From Acidimicrobiales bacterium (lineage in GTDB: Bacteria; Actinomycetota; Acidimicrobiia; Acidimicrobiales; Poriferisodalaceae), in the NCBI GenBank assembly GCA_020439485.1, contig JAGQSP010000078.1, positions 1 to 6,396 on the forward strand: a stretch of 6,396 nt of DNA, in the 5' to 3' direction. Under the pieces are notes generated by a model, which saw only the letters and a program-made list of their open reading frames with translations, was not told where the DNA came from and searched no databases. The number at the start of each line of letters is the position of its first letter. Position 1 is the first letter of the stretch. Positions 1-5,572 of this stretch are shown here, in pieces. The position numbers and the translations under genes were made by a program.

Positions 1-473
1 ACCGCACGGCCGATCCGTCCGAACCCGATGACCCCCAGGGTGCGGCCCTTCAGATCGATGCCCGAGAAGCTCTTGCGGTCCCATTTGCCGTCGAGCATCG
101 ACGCGTGTGCGGCCGCGGTGCGTCGGGTCGTCGCCAGCATCAGAGCCATGGTCTGCTCTGCGGTGGCAACCGTGTTTGCCTGGGGTGTGTTCACGACCAT
201 GATGCCCCTGGCGGTGGCGGCGTCGAGGTCGACGTTGTCGACACCCACGCCCGCTCGGCCGATCACCTTCAACCCGTCGGCAGCCTGGATCAACTCGGCA
301 TCGACCGTGGTGCCGCTGCGGATGACCAGCGCGTCGGCTCCTGCGATAGACGCGATGAGCTCGGCCCGCGACTGCGCCGATGCATCGACGAGCTCGACGT
401 CTGGCGCCTTCGCGAGGATCTCGAGACCGGCTGCGCCGAGCGAGTCGGAAACGAGCACTCTGAACTTGGTCAT
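1..473 (-). CDS. serA: D-3-phosphoglycerate dehydrogenase, N-terminal part (runs off the left edge)
   Basis: Encodes the first 157 residues of SerA, the cytosolic NAD-dependent enzyme that oxidises 3-phosphoglycerate to 3-phosphohydroxypyruvate, the first step of serine synthesis. The translation begins MTKFRVLVSDSLGAAGLEIL. Typical family landmarks follow: a VIRSGTTV segment (residues 49-56), GRAGVGVDNVD (72-82), NTPQANTVATAEQ (95-107) and the start of the NAD-binding Rossmann fold with GFGRIG (150-155, GxGxxG). The catalytic Arg/Glu/His and any C-terminal ACT domain lie outside the window. The ATG at 473-471 overlaps the stop of the phosphatase gene as ATGA, and a GGAG at 485-482 sits 8 nt upstream, which supports this start. 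AEQ replaces the more usual AEH in the substrate-domain helix, a minor variation. Very likely SerA rather than another 2-hydroxyacid dehydrogenase, because of the motifs and the adjacent serB. Confidence 0.93.
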   Translation of the reverse strand, partial: MTKFRVLVSDSLGAAGLEILAKAPDVELVDASAQSRAELIASIAGADALVIRSGTTVDAELIQAADGLKVIGRAGVGVDNVDLDAATARGIMVVNTPQANTVATAEQTMALMLATTRRTAAAHASMLDGKWDRKSFSGIDLKGRTLGVIGFGRIGRA

Positions 474-1342
474 CGGTATTGCTCCGTGGTTGGCGGGTTG
501 GCGCCGAACGCTTCGGCGAAGCGCCGGGCCGAGGGTGGGTCGTTGAACGTGAGATCGCCGACCTCGAACGCGTGTATTGCTGCAGCGAAACCGACGGTGC
601 CGATCGAGGGATCGGCGGCGGCCAGCTCGCGGCCGACGGTGCCGGCGGCCAGGGCGACGATCGGCAGCAGCGACGGCGACCGCAGGTACACGTGGGCGTT
701 GCGTTCCACTACGTCGCGGTGCGAAACCCCACCGAAGCCGACGAACAGGTCGACGCGCGGTGCCGCCACCAAGTCACTGACCCCGTCGCCGATGAGGATC
801 GAGCGCTTGTCCGAGCCCGACAGGATCGAGTCGATGACATCGATCTTGCCGCTGGTCGTCGCAAGCGGCGACTGGGCGATGCCGGCGAATGCACCGCTGG
901 ATTGGCCGGGCCGCCACCACTGTCCGCTGAGATCATCGTGTCGGGTCTCGACGGCATGAACGTCGTGTGGCTCTATGCCGAGAAACGCGGCGAACTCTCG
1001 CACCGGAGCCGCCAGACCACCGCTGACGACCGATATGTGGTGCCCCAGCGCCTTCAGAACCCTCACGGTCTCGATGGCCCCTGGGGTGGCCGAGCGGCGA
1101 TAACGCCTGTGTATCTCGCTGACCGCGCGTCTGTCCGGGCGCAACATCTCGAGGCGCTTCTCGTACACCTCGTCCAGTGGCACATCGCCGCGCATGGCGG
1201 CGTCTGTCATCTCGGCCACTGCCTGACGGTCTGGGTGGTCGCCGGCGAGTTCGTCGATGCCCTCGACCGTCGCGAGGGTTGCGTCGCAGTCGAAGATCAC
1301 GTGGTGGAAGGCGGGCCACCTAGAGATGGGTGTGGAGGTCAT
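470..1342 (-). CDS. serB: Phosphoserine phosphatase, HAD superfamily
   Basis: A 290-aa HAD-family phosphatase, probably the cytosolic enzyme that hydrolyses O-phosphoserine to serine. All catalytic motifs are present: motif I DCDAT (nucleophile D18, acid/base D20, T22), motif II VVSGG (S107), motif III lysine K166, and motif IV GDGVSD (D186, D190). The cap carries VEGIDELA (E27) and GDVPLDEVYEKRLEML (52-67), which match phosphoserine phosphatases, where a Glu and an Arg of this region bind substrate. A VGFGG segment after motif IV resembles the eukaryotic PSPH type. About 60 residues extend past the HAD fold (from roughly residue 230), with no recognised domain. It lacks the ACT domains of mycobacterial SerB2. 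The ATG lies inside the end of ccmF (23-bp overlap), preceded by AGGA only 2 nt away, so coupled translation is likely. It ends in an ATGA overlap with serA, which supports the serine role. A different HAD-IB phosphatase is possible but less likely. Confidence 0.85.
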   Translation of the reverse strand: MTSTPISRWPAFHHVIFDCDATLATVEGIDELAGDHPDRQAVAEMTDAAMRGDVPLDEVYEKRLEMLRPDRRAVSEIHRRYRRSATPGAIETVRVLKALGHHISVVSGGLAAPVREFAAFLGIEPHDVHAVETRHDDLSGQWWRPGQSSGAFAGIAQSPLATTSGKIDVIDSILSGSDKRSILIGDGVSDLVAAPRVDLFVGFGGVSHRDVVERNAHVYLRSPSLLPIVALAAGTVGRELAAADPSIGTVGFAAAIHAFEVGDLTFNDPPSARRFAEAFGANPPTTEQYR

Positions 1343-3104
1343 CTTCCTGCGCTCGTAGTCGAGACTCCGACTCTACCGACACAGCCCTTGCACAATCTGT
1401 TGAGTCGGCCGCAGTTGGTCGACTTGAGCGGTGGCATGGGTCACGTCGCACCGCCGTGCACAGAGCTGCGGCCGCGATCATGGCGGCCCCGATCCAGACC
1501 AGGCTGGTCAGGGGCTGGACATTGATCAGCACCGCTGCCGCGCCAGTGTCGTCGGCCGATCGCAGGATCACCTGTACATCGCCCAGAAGGCCCCGGTCGG
1601 TTGCGGCCTCGGAGATGCGCACACCGCGATCGACCCGCTGCACGATGCTGGTGACATGGGGCGAGCCATCGATCTCGATGCTGGCTTCGACCGCCAGAAA
1701 CGGATCCTCGACGACATCCAGGGCTATCAGCTCGACTTCGTGGCCTCGCACCGTCTGTGGAGTGCCCACCTGAAGCGTCGAGGCGACCGTGCTGGCTGCG
1801 GTGGTGCCCACAATGCCCACGGCCACCAGCGCGAACCCGAGATGTGCCAAGCTGCGCACCTGTTGCCGGGGCGACAGGCCCGTCGCCATTGCCGAACCGG
1901 CCGCAGCGGCCAGCGCCACTTGGGCGGGTTGATGGGCGCCGGTGCTCAGAGCCACAGCGGCTCCGACCATGCCGCCGGCGGCGGCCAGCAGCACGTTCTT
2001 TCGATCCGCCGAACGCAGGCTCATGAGGGGCAGTGCCAGTACCAGAGGGCCGAACAGCAGCCGTGAGTAGAACCATCCTTGGGTAGCGGCGCCGGGCAGG
2101 AAGGGGCGATAGGTCCCCAGCGCAACGACCGCCGCAGAGATCACCAGCAACGCCACCGCGACGGTTCGTTGCCTCCCGTGCCAGGTGCGGCTGTGCCCGG
2201 AAGGGCCGGCAGCGACTCGCCACACAACCAACGCACCTGCGGTCGCCAGCGCCGTCAGCGGCCACAGCCCCCAACCGATGGCACTGGCATCGGCGAAGGC
2301 GTGAACGCTCGTCCGCAGCGAGGTGCGGGTCAAAGCTGCGCCGCCGAAAACCGCGGGCCAAAGGGCGGCGTAAAGCCTCAGCCGGGTGGTCTGGCGTCGC
2401 GAGTGCAGCGAAGCCAGCAACAGCAACCAACAGACCAATGCGACGTTCTCGACCGGATCCCAAGCCCACCAGCCGCCCCACCCCAGTTCGACATAGGCCC
2501 ACACCGCTCCCAGAGCCAACGCCGCGGTGGTGACCGCGGTCGCCGCGGCCGCAACGCGACGGGCGGCACCATCGTCACCGAATGCCGTCAACGCCGGGGC
2601 CAGGCACAGAGCCATGCCCAGGTACAGCAGCGGCGGGTGAATCAGCATCGCCGGATGCTCGAGGATCGGAGGTGGGCCCAGGCCCTCCAGCGGTGCCAGG
2701 TCGAGTCGCTCGAACGGGTCTGCCGCCAGAGCACATGTGGTTGCCAACACGGCGGTTGTGCCCGACGCGGCCGCCTGTTGCCACCGGCGCGGTGGAGTGC
2801 AGACCGCCAGCACTGCGACCACGACCGCACAGAAGAACAACATCGAACCTTCCGAGCCCGCCCACAGTGCTGCCAATCGCAGGGCCCCGTCCATGCCGGG
2901 CCTGACGTGGTCGGCCACGTATGTGACCTCGTAGTTCTCGGTCCATATCTGAATCGACAGCACCAGCGTGGCAACCCACACCGCCACGGCGCTCGCCCGC
3001 AGCCACGGTCTGAAGCGGCCCCGGTCCAGCAGCGCCGAAGCCGTGCCCAGAGCTGCTGCGGCCGCGGCTGTTGCCAGCGCAACGGTGCCGACAACGGGGT
3101 CCAT
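1320..3104 (-). CDS. ccmF: Cytochrome c heme lyase subunit, CcmF family
   Basis: A 594-aa polytopic membrane protein of the CcmF/NrfE family, which in System I cytochrome c maturation receives heme from holo-CcmE and joins it to the CXXCH of apocytochrome c on the outer face of the membrane. Roughly 14-15 hydrophobic segments are visible. Diagnostic elements in order: WAGSEGSMLFF (81-91), HPAMLIHPPLLYLG (150-163), the tryptophan-rich WWD heme-handling motif GWGGWWAWDPVEN (208-220), and RTSVHAFA (264-271). The four histidines that ligate heme in CcmF appear conserved: H156 and H268 (periplasmic loops), H234 and H421 (membrane). A soluble loop (about 442-530) precedes a last membrane helix (about 531-552). 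E. coli CcmF has about 647 aa, so this one is somewhat short. The last 40 residues are hydrophilic and look non-conserved. No other ccm gene is in the window. The ATG start puts a membrane helix at residues 4-25, as in the family. Confidence 0.9.
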   Translation of the reverse strand: MDPVVGTVALATAAAAAALGTASALLDRGRFRPWLRASAVAVWVATLVLSIQIWTENYEVTYVADHVRPGMDGALRLAALWAGSEGSMLFFCAVVVAVLAVCTPPRRWQQAAASGTTAVLATTCALAADPFERLDLAPLEGLGPPPILEHPAMLIHPPLLYLGMALCLAPALTAFGDDGAARRVAAAATAVTTAALALGAVWAYVELGWGGWWAWDPVENVALVCWLLLLASLHSRRQTTRLRLYAALWPAVFGGAALTRTSLRTSVHAFADASAIGWGLWPLTALATAGALVVWRVAAGPSGHSRTWHGRQRTVAVALLVISAAVVALGTYRPFLPGAATQGWFYSRLLFGPLVLALPLMSLRSADRKNVLLAAAGGMVGAAVALSTGAHQPAQVALAAAAGSAMATGLSPRQQVRSLAHLGFALVAVGIVGTTAASTVASTLQVGTPQTVRGHEVELIALDVVEDPFLAVEASIEIDGSPHVTSIVQRVDRGVRISEAATDRGLLGDVQVILRSADDTGAAAVLINVQPLTSLVWIGAAMIAAAALCTAVRRDPCHRSSRPTAADSTDCARAVSVESESRLRAQEDDLHTHL

Positions 3105-3113
3105 AGGCTCCGA

Positions 3114-3119
3114 AATGTA
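3114..3119 (-). promoter_or_regulatory. Candidate -10 element for the ccmF-serB-serA operon
   Basis: Read on the minus strand this is TACATT, matching TAnnnT, and ends 9 nt before the ccmF ATG. Transcription would start about 2-3 nt ahead of the ATG, giving a nearly leaderless message. No recognisable -35 is seen. A GGAG lies only 3 nt before the ATG, too close to be a good ribosome site. The placement in a 46-bp divergent gap makes a promoter here necessary, but the exact element is inferred. Confidence 0.4.
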
Positions 3120-3138
3120 GGCGCTGGTCCGGTGTGGC

Positions 3139-3144
3139 TATCGT
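3139..3144 (+). promoter_or_regulatory. Candidate -10 element for a leaderless oxidoreductase mRNA
   Basis: TATCGT matches TAnnnT and ends exactly 6 nt before the ATG at 3151, so transcription would be expected to begin at or next to the A of the start codon. There is no Shine-Dalgarno upstream of this ATG, which fits a leaderless transcript of the kind common in actinobacteria. No good -35 is visible. The element lies in the gap shared with the divergent ccmF promoter, so the two polymerase footprints would overlap. Confidence 0.42.
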
Positions 3145-3150
3145 CGGGCC

Positions 3151-4041
3151 ATGCGCTTCAGCTTCTGGACCGGAAATTCTCACCCATGGGCCGAGATCCT
3201 CGACGCATGCTCTCACGCCGAGGCCACCGGCTGGGACGGCTTGTGGATAGCGGACCACTTCATGCCTCTGGCGGGCCCACCCGACGGTCCCGTGCACGAG
3301 GCATGGTCGGTTCTGGCCGCGCTGGCCGCAGCCGTACCCAGGGTGCGCCTGGGCCCGCTCGTGTGTGGCAACACCTATCGCAACCCTGCGTTGCTGGCCA
3401 AGATCGCAGCCTCGGTCGACCAGATCAGCGGCGGGCGCCTGGTCGTGGGCCTGGGTGCCGGCTGGCAGGAGAACGAACACCTGGCGTACGGATTCGAATA
3501 CGGCACGGTCAAGACTCGCAGCGAACGCCTCGAAGAGGCGGCGGCGATCGTTCGCTCGCTGCTTCGCAACCAGACGACTTCGCTGTCTGGCGCCTACTAC
3601 ACGGTCATCGACGCACCGCTGGAGCCCAAGCCAGCCAATCCCGACATCCCGCTGCTCATCGGTGGCGGCGGCGAACAGCGCACGCTGCGAACGGCCGCCC
3701 GCTACGCCGATGAATGGAACGTATGGGGAACCCCAGAACTGCTGGCCGCAAAGATGGAGGTGCTCGACGCCCGGTGCGCCGAGGTGGATCGCGACCCCGG
3801 CGAGATCGCCCGATCGGCCGTGGCGCTGCTGGTACCCGGCGAGCTCCCCGAAGGCAACGACTTCCTGGCGTCGCGGCCGACCATCTCGGGTTCGGTCGAG
3901 CAGATGGTCGACACGGTCGGCCGCTACGTTCAGGTCGGTGTCGACGAGCTGGTCATACCCGACTTCACGCTGGGCTCGCTCGACAGGCGCAAGGACACGC
4001 TCGACATGTTCATGAACGAGGTCGTCTCGGCCGTGCGCTGA
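3151..4041 (+). CDS. LLM-class F420-dependent oxidoreductase (luciferase-like TIM barrel)
   Basis: A 296-aa member of the bacterial luciferase-like superfamily, soluble and probably using reduced coenzyme F420 (FMN is possible). The substrate is not predictable. Landmarks: N-terminal FSFWTGNSHPW (3-13), GWDGLWIADHF (27-37), the family core PRVRLGPLVCGNTYRNPALLAK (63-84) leading into SVDQISGGRLVVGLGAGW (88-105), and IPLLIGGGGEQRTLRTAARYADEWN (166-190), the phosphate-binding end of the barrel. The length is normal for the F420-type subgroup. The ATG has no Shine-Dalgarno and is probably used on a leaderless mRNA. The N-terminus at this ATG starts directly on the first barrel strand, as expected. 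It stands alone: divergent from ccmF, and followed by a hairpin and the separately controlled recA. Assignment to the superfamily is firm; the cofactor is inferred from subgroup resemblance and the likely actinobacterial host. Confidence 0.88.
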   Translation: MRFSFWTGNSHPWAEILDACSHAEATGWDGLWIADHFMPLAGPPDGPVHEAWSVLAALAAAVPRVRLGPLVCGNTYRNPALLAKIAASVDQISGGRLVVGLGAGWQENEHLAYGFEYGTVKTRSERLEEAAAIVRSLLRNQTTSLSGAYYTVIDAPLEPKPANPDIPLLIGGGGEQRTLRTAARYADEWNVWGTPELLAAKMEVLDARCAEVDRDPGEIARSAVALLVPGELPEGNDFLASRPTISGSVEQMVDTVGRYVQVGVDELVIPDFTLGSLDRRKDTLDMFMNEVVSAVR

Positions 4042-4053
4042 AGGGATCGGCGA

Positions 4054-4074
4054 CCATCGGCGACAGCCCGATGG
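4054..4074 (+). terminator. Possible hairpin terminator after the oxidoreductase gene
   Basis: CCATCGG (4054-4060) and CCGATGG (4068-4074) form a perfect 7-bp stem with a 7-nt loop, starting 12 nt after the stop codon. There is no T-run, but many actinobacterial terminators lack one. A direct repeat, ATCGGCGAC, overlaps its left side (4046-4054 and 4056-4064). The call rests on position and stem only. Confidence 0.35.
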
Positions 4075-4148
4075 GAGGGGCCCGCCTCGAGCTGACGTTG
4101 CCCATCGACTGAACACTGCGACGCACGGTCGAGAATCTCCAGCTATCG

Positions 4149-4177
4149 TTGAAACGAACAGTTGTTCGAGTTACAAT
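4149..4177 (+). promoter_or_regulatory. recA promoter (-35 TTGAAA, 17-bp spacer, -10 TACAAT)
   Basis: TTGAAA at 4149-4154 and TACAAT at 4172-4177 are close to the housekeeping-sigma consensus and separated by exactly 17 bp. The predicted transcription start is the A at about 4184. This is the strongest promoter-like sequence in the window. The LexA palindrome fills the spacer, so bound repressor would directly block RNA polymerase. The resulting leader before the recA GTG would be about 189 nt. Confidence 0.8.
4155..4168 (+). promoter_or_regulatory. LexA binding site (SOS box)
   Basis: CGAACAGTTGTTCG is a GAAC-N4-GTTC palindrome with perfect 5-bp arms. It agrees with the Gram-positive/actinobacterial LexA consensus CGAACRNRYGTTYG at all but one position of the central four bases. 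It lies between the -35 and -10 of the recA promoter, the classic place for repression relieved when RecA filaments trigger LexA self-cleavage. No second box was noticed in the window. Confidence 0.85.
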
Positions 4178-4183
4178 GCTGTC

Positions 4184-4372
4184 ATTCCATAGAGGCTGCT
4201 CCGGTACACTCTGTTGCAGGCATTTGCATGTGACCGACCGGCCAGCCGAGTCGTCAGCCGCCCGATCGGTCCCGAAGATCTCGACTGTCCCACCCCCTCC
4301 GTAGGGTCGGATCTCGTCAGATCCCGGCGGTCCGAAGCCGTCGGCGAACACGGGGCAACGAGGAGGAACACC
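4184..4372 (+). promoter_or_regulatory. Long structured 5' leader of recA
   Basis: About 189 nt separate the predicted transcription start from the recA GTG, without a plausible gene. Three foldings are visible. GACCGA (4232-4237) pairs with TCGGTC (4266-4271), a weak long-loop stem. AGATC-t-CGAC (4276-4285) pairs with GTCGGATCT (4306-4314), nine pairs with one bulge, and its 20-nt loop displays CCTCC (4296-4300), complementary to the GGAGG of the recA ribosome site. GGATCT (4309-4314) pairs with AGATCC (4319-4324) around a 4-nt loop. The last two are mutually exclusive because both use GATCT at 4310-4314. CGGTCCCGAAG (4267-4277) recurs nearly as CGGTCCGAAG (4328-4337). Pairings are direct observations; any regulatory role is inference, and GC-rich DNA makes chance stems common. 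Confidence 0.45.
4361..4366 (+). promoter_or_regulatory. recA Shine-Dalgarno, decides the GTG start
   Basis: AGGAGG followed by 6 nt and GTG at 4373 is a consensus ribosome site. It fixes the RecA start at GTG 4373. The reading frame is open further upstream to a TTG at 4214, but that would add 53 residues unlike RecA. It is the only consensus-strength Shine-Dalgarno in the window. Confidence 0.9.
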
Positions 4373-5416
4373 GTGGAGCGAGAGAAGGCCTTGGACATGG
4401 CCCTGGCGCAGATAGAGCGTCAGTTCGGCAAGGGCTCGGTCATGAAGATGGGCGAACAGCCATCCATGATCGTCGAGTCGGTCTCGACGGGCAGCCTGGC
4501 CCTCGACATCGCCCTGGGTATCGGAGGGCTGCCGCGCGGCCGTGTCTGCGAGATCTACGGTCCTGAGGCCTCGGGCAAGTCGACCCTGGCCATGCACGTG
4601 GTTGCCGAAGCCCAGCGCAACGGCGGCATCTGCGCCTATGTCGACGCCGAGCACGCCATGGATCCCTCCTATGCCCGCAACATCGGGGTCGACGTCGACG
4701 AACTCCTCATCTCCCAGCCAGACACCGGCGAGCAGGCTCTCGAGATCACCGACATGCTCATCCGGTCGGGCGCCATCGACGTCATCGTCATCGACTCCGT
4801 GGCCGCCCTCACCCCCCGTGCCGAGATCGAGGGCGAGATGGGCGATACCCACGTCGGCCTTCAGGCTCGACTCATGTCCCAGGCGCTGCGCAAGATCACC
4901 GCCAACCTGAACAAGACCAAGACCATCTGCATCTTCATCAACCAGCTGCGCGAGAAGATCGGCGTCATGTTCGGTTCGCCCGAGACCACCCCGGGCGGTC
5001 GTGCGCTCAAGTTCTACTCGTCGGTTCGCATCGACATCCGCCGCATCGAGGCCATCAAGGACGGTGGCGACATCGTCGGTGGTCGCACCCGCACCAAGAT
5101 CGTCAAGAACAAGGTGGCTCCGCCCTTCAAGCAGGCCGAGTTCGACATCATGTACGGCAAGGGCATCAGTCGCGAGGGGTCGCTGCTCGACGTTGGTGTC
5201 GAGCAGGGCATCGTCAAGAAGTCGGGTGCTTGGTACACCTACGAGGGCGAGCAGCTCGGTCAGGGCCGCGAGAACTCCAAGAATTTCCTGCTCGACAATC
5301 CCGAGATCGCCGTCGAGATCGACGACAAGGTGCGTTCGTTGCTCGGCGTAGGTGTCAAGGGCCCCGTCGAAGATGTCGATCTGACCGTCGAGGAAGAGTC
5401 GGCCAACGCCGACTGA
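4373..5416 (+). CDS. recA: Recombinase RecA
   Basis: A full-length 347-aa RecA, the ATP-dependent strand-exchange protein that forms filaments on single-stranded DNA, drives homologous recombination and triggers LexA autocleavage in the SOS response. Seen in order: N-terminal polymerisation helix ([20 protein letters not shown], 2-21), Walker [10 protein letters not shown] (63-71), YVDAEHA (89-95) containing the catalytic glutamate E93, Walker B-type strand [11 protein letters not shown] (136-146), loop L1 region (about 150-165), and the L2 DNA-binding segment from [10 protein letters not shown] to [10 protein letters not shown] (188-215). The [21 protein letters not shown] block (242-262) is intact, and the tail is acidic ([16 protein letters not shown]). 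No intein interrupts it, unlike some mycobacterial RecA. GTG is the start, as fixed by the AGGAGG site. It is controlled by its own LexA-box promoter. No recX follows. Confidence 0.98.
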   Translation: MEREKALDMALAQIERQFGKGSVMKMGEQPSMIVESVSTGSLALDIALGIGGLPRGRVCEIYGPEASGKSTLAMHVVAEAQRNGGICAYVDAEHAMDPSYARNIGVDVDELLISQPDTGEQALEITDMLIRSGAIDVIVIDSVAALTPRAEIEGEMGDTHVGLQARLMSQALRKITANLNKTKTICIFINQLREKIGVMFGSPETTPGGRALKFYSSVRIDIRRIEAIKDGGDIVGGRTRTKIVKNKVAPPFKQAEFDIMYGKGISREGSLLDVGVEQGIVKKSGAWYTYEGEQLGQGRENSKNFLLDNPEIAVEIDDKVRSLLGVGVKGPVEDVDLTVEEESANAD

Positions 5417-5423
5417 CATAGAT

Positions 5424-5454
5424 CGCCCGCCCGTCACTCCCAACACGGGCGGCG
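5424..5454 (+). terminator. Hairpin 1 after recA, probable terminator
   Basis: CGCCCGT (5428-5434) pairs with ACGGGCG (5445-5451). A further CGC/GCG (5424-5426 with 5452-5454) adds three pairs across a single-base bulge, giving about 10 GC-rich pairs with a 10-nt loop. It begins 8 nt after the recA stop. The following run is AAAAA, not T, so it would act as a U-less terminator on the plus strand or as an mRNA 3' stabiliser. Confidence 0.5.
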
Positions 5455-5462
5455 AAAAACAG

Positions 5463-5489
5463 GCGACCGGCTGTGGCTGGTCCGGTCGC
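5463..5489 (+). terminator. Hairpin 2 after recA
   Basis: GCGACCGG (5463-5470) and CCGGTCGC (5482-5489) form a perfect 8-bp stem with an 11-nt loop, 8 nt after hairpin 1. No T-run follows. It may form a tandem terminator with its neighbours; a separate role cannot be told from sequence. Confidence 0.4.
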
Positions 5490-5496
5490 TGCGCAT

Positions 5497-5533
5497 GTGC
5501 CCACGGACTCGTCCCCCAGACGACCGTGGGCAC
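5497..5533 (+). terminator. Hairpin 3 between recA and miaB, the strongest stem
   Basis: GTGCCCACGG (5497-5506) and CCGTGGGCAC (5524-5533) are perfect 10-bp complements. Inside, TCGTC (5509-5513) pairs with GACGA (5519-5523) around a 5-nt loop, with only a 2-nt bulge on the left arm. The 15 pairs are far more than a random short gap is likely to hold. No T-run follows. As the palindrome is nearly symmetrical it could also be a protein-binding site. A U-less terminator insulating miaB from recA is the simplest reading. Confidence 0.5.
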
Positions 5534-5558
5534 GAGCGCGTCTGGGCCCTCAGTTCAG

Positions 5559-5564
5559 TAGCCT
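5559..5564 (+). promoter_or_regulatory. Candidate -10 element for miaB
   Basis: TAGCCT matches TAnnnT and ends 8 nt before the GTG at 5573, which would give an almost leaderless mRNA. There is no Shine-Dalgarno before this GTG and no clear -35. The support is the recurrence of the same spacing at two other starts in the window; TAnnnT alone is weak evidence. Confidence 0.3.
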
Positions 5565-5572
5565 GGCTGCCC

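Noticed and set aside
2079..3713. A 544-codon plus-strand frame across ccmF and the oxidoreductase
   Set aside because: The composition is Arg/Gln/Pro/Gly-rich, typical of an off-frame shadow, and it conflicts with both real genes.
2575..4116. A 513-codon minus-strand frame covering the oxidoreductase and the start of ccmF
   Set aside because: It overlaps two firmly identified genes, crosses the divergent promoter gap and shows no protein family features.
4144..4149. TATCGT, identical to the oxidoreductase -10, just before the recA -35
   Set aside because: No start codon follows at leaderless spacing, and the bases overlap the better -35 element.
4182..4210. Second recA promoter using TACACT at 4205-4210, including a PafBC-type (RecA-NDp) motif
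   Set aside because: No suitable -35 or TTGTCRGTG-N8-TAnnnT arrangement aligns with it; the SOS promoter upstream is far better.
4211..4230. Direct repeat TTGCA-N5-TTGCA
   Set aside because: Two 5-bp copies are too short to be meaningful without further copies or a known binding protein.
4228..4233. ATGTGA start-stop mini reading frame in the recA leader, with AGG 7 nt upstream
   Set aside because: A start-stop pair can regulate translation, but six bases arise often by chance and nothing else supports it.
4214..4372. N-terminal extension of RecA from an upstream TTG
   Set aside because: The 53 extra residues do not resemble RecA, whereas GTG 4373 has a consensus AGGAGG at ideal spacing and gives the normal length.
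4373..5416. Intein within recA, as in some mycobacteria
   Set aside because: The coding sequence is continuous at normal length, with all core motifs uninterrupted.
4010..5533. A 507-codon open frame on the minus strand opposite recA
   Set aside because: It is antisense to an unmistakable RecA, has no recognisable domain, and long antisense frames are expected in high-GC codon-biased DNA.
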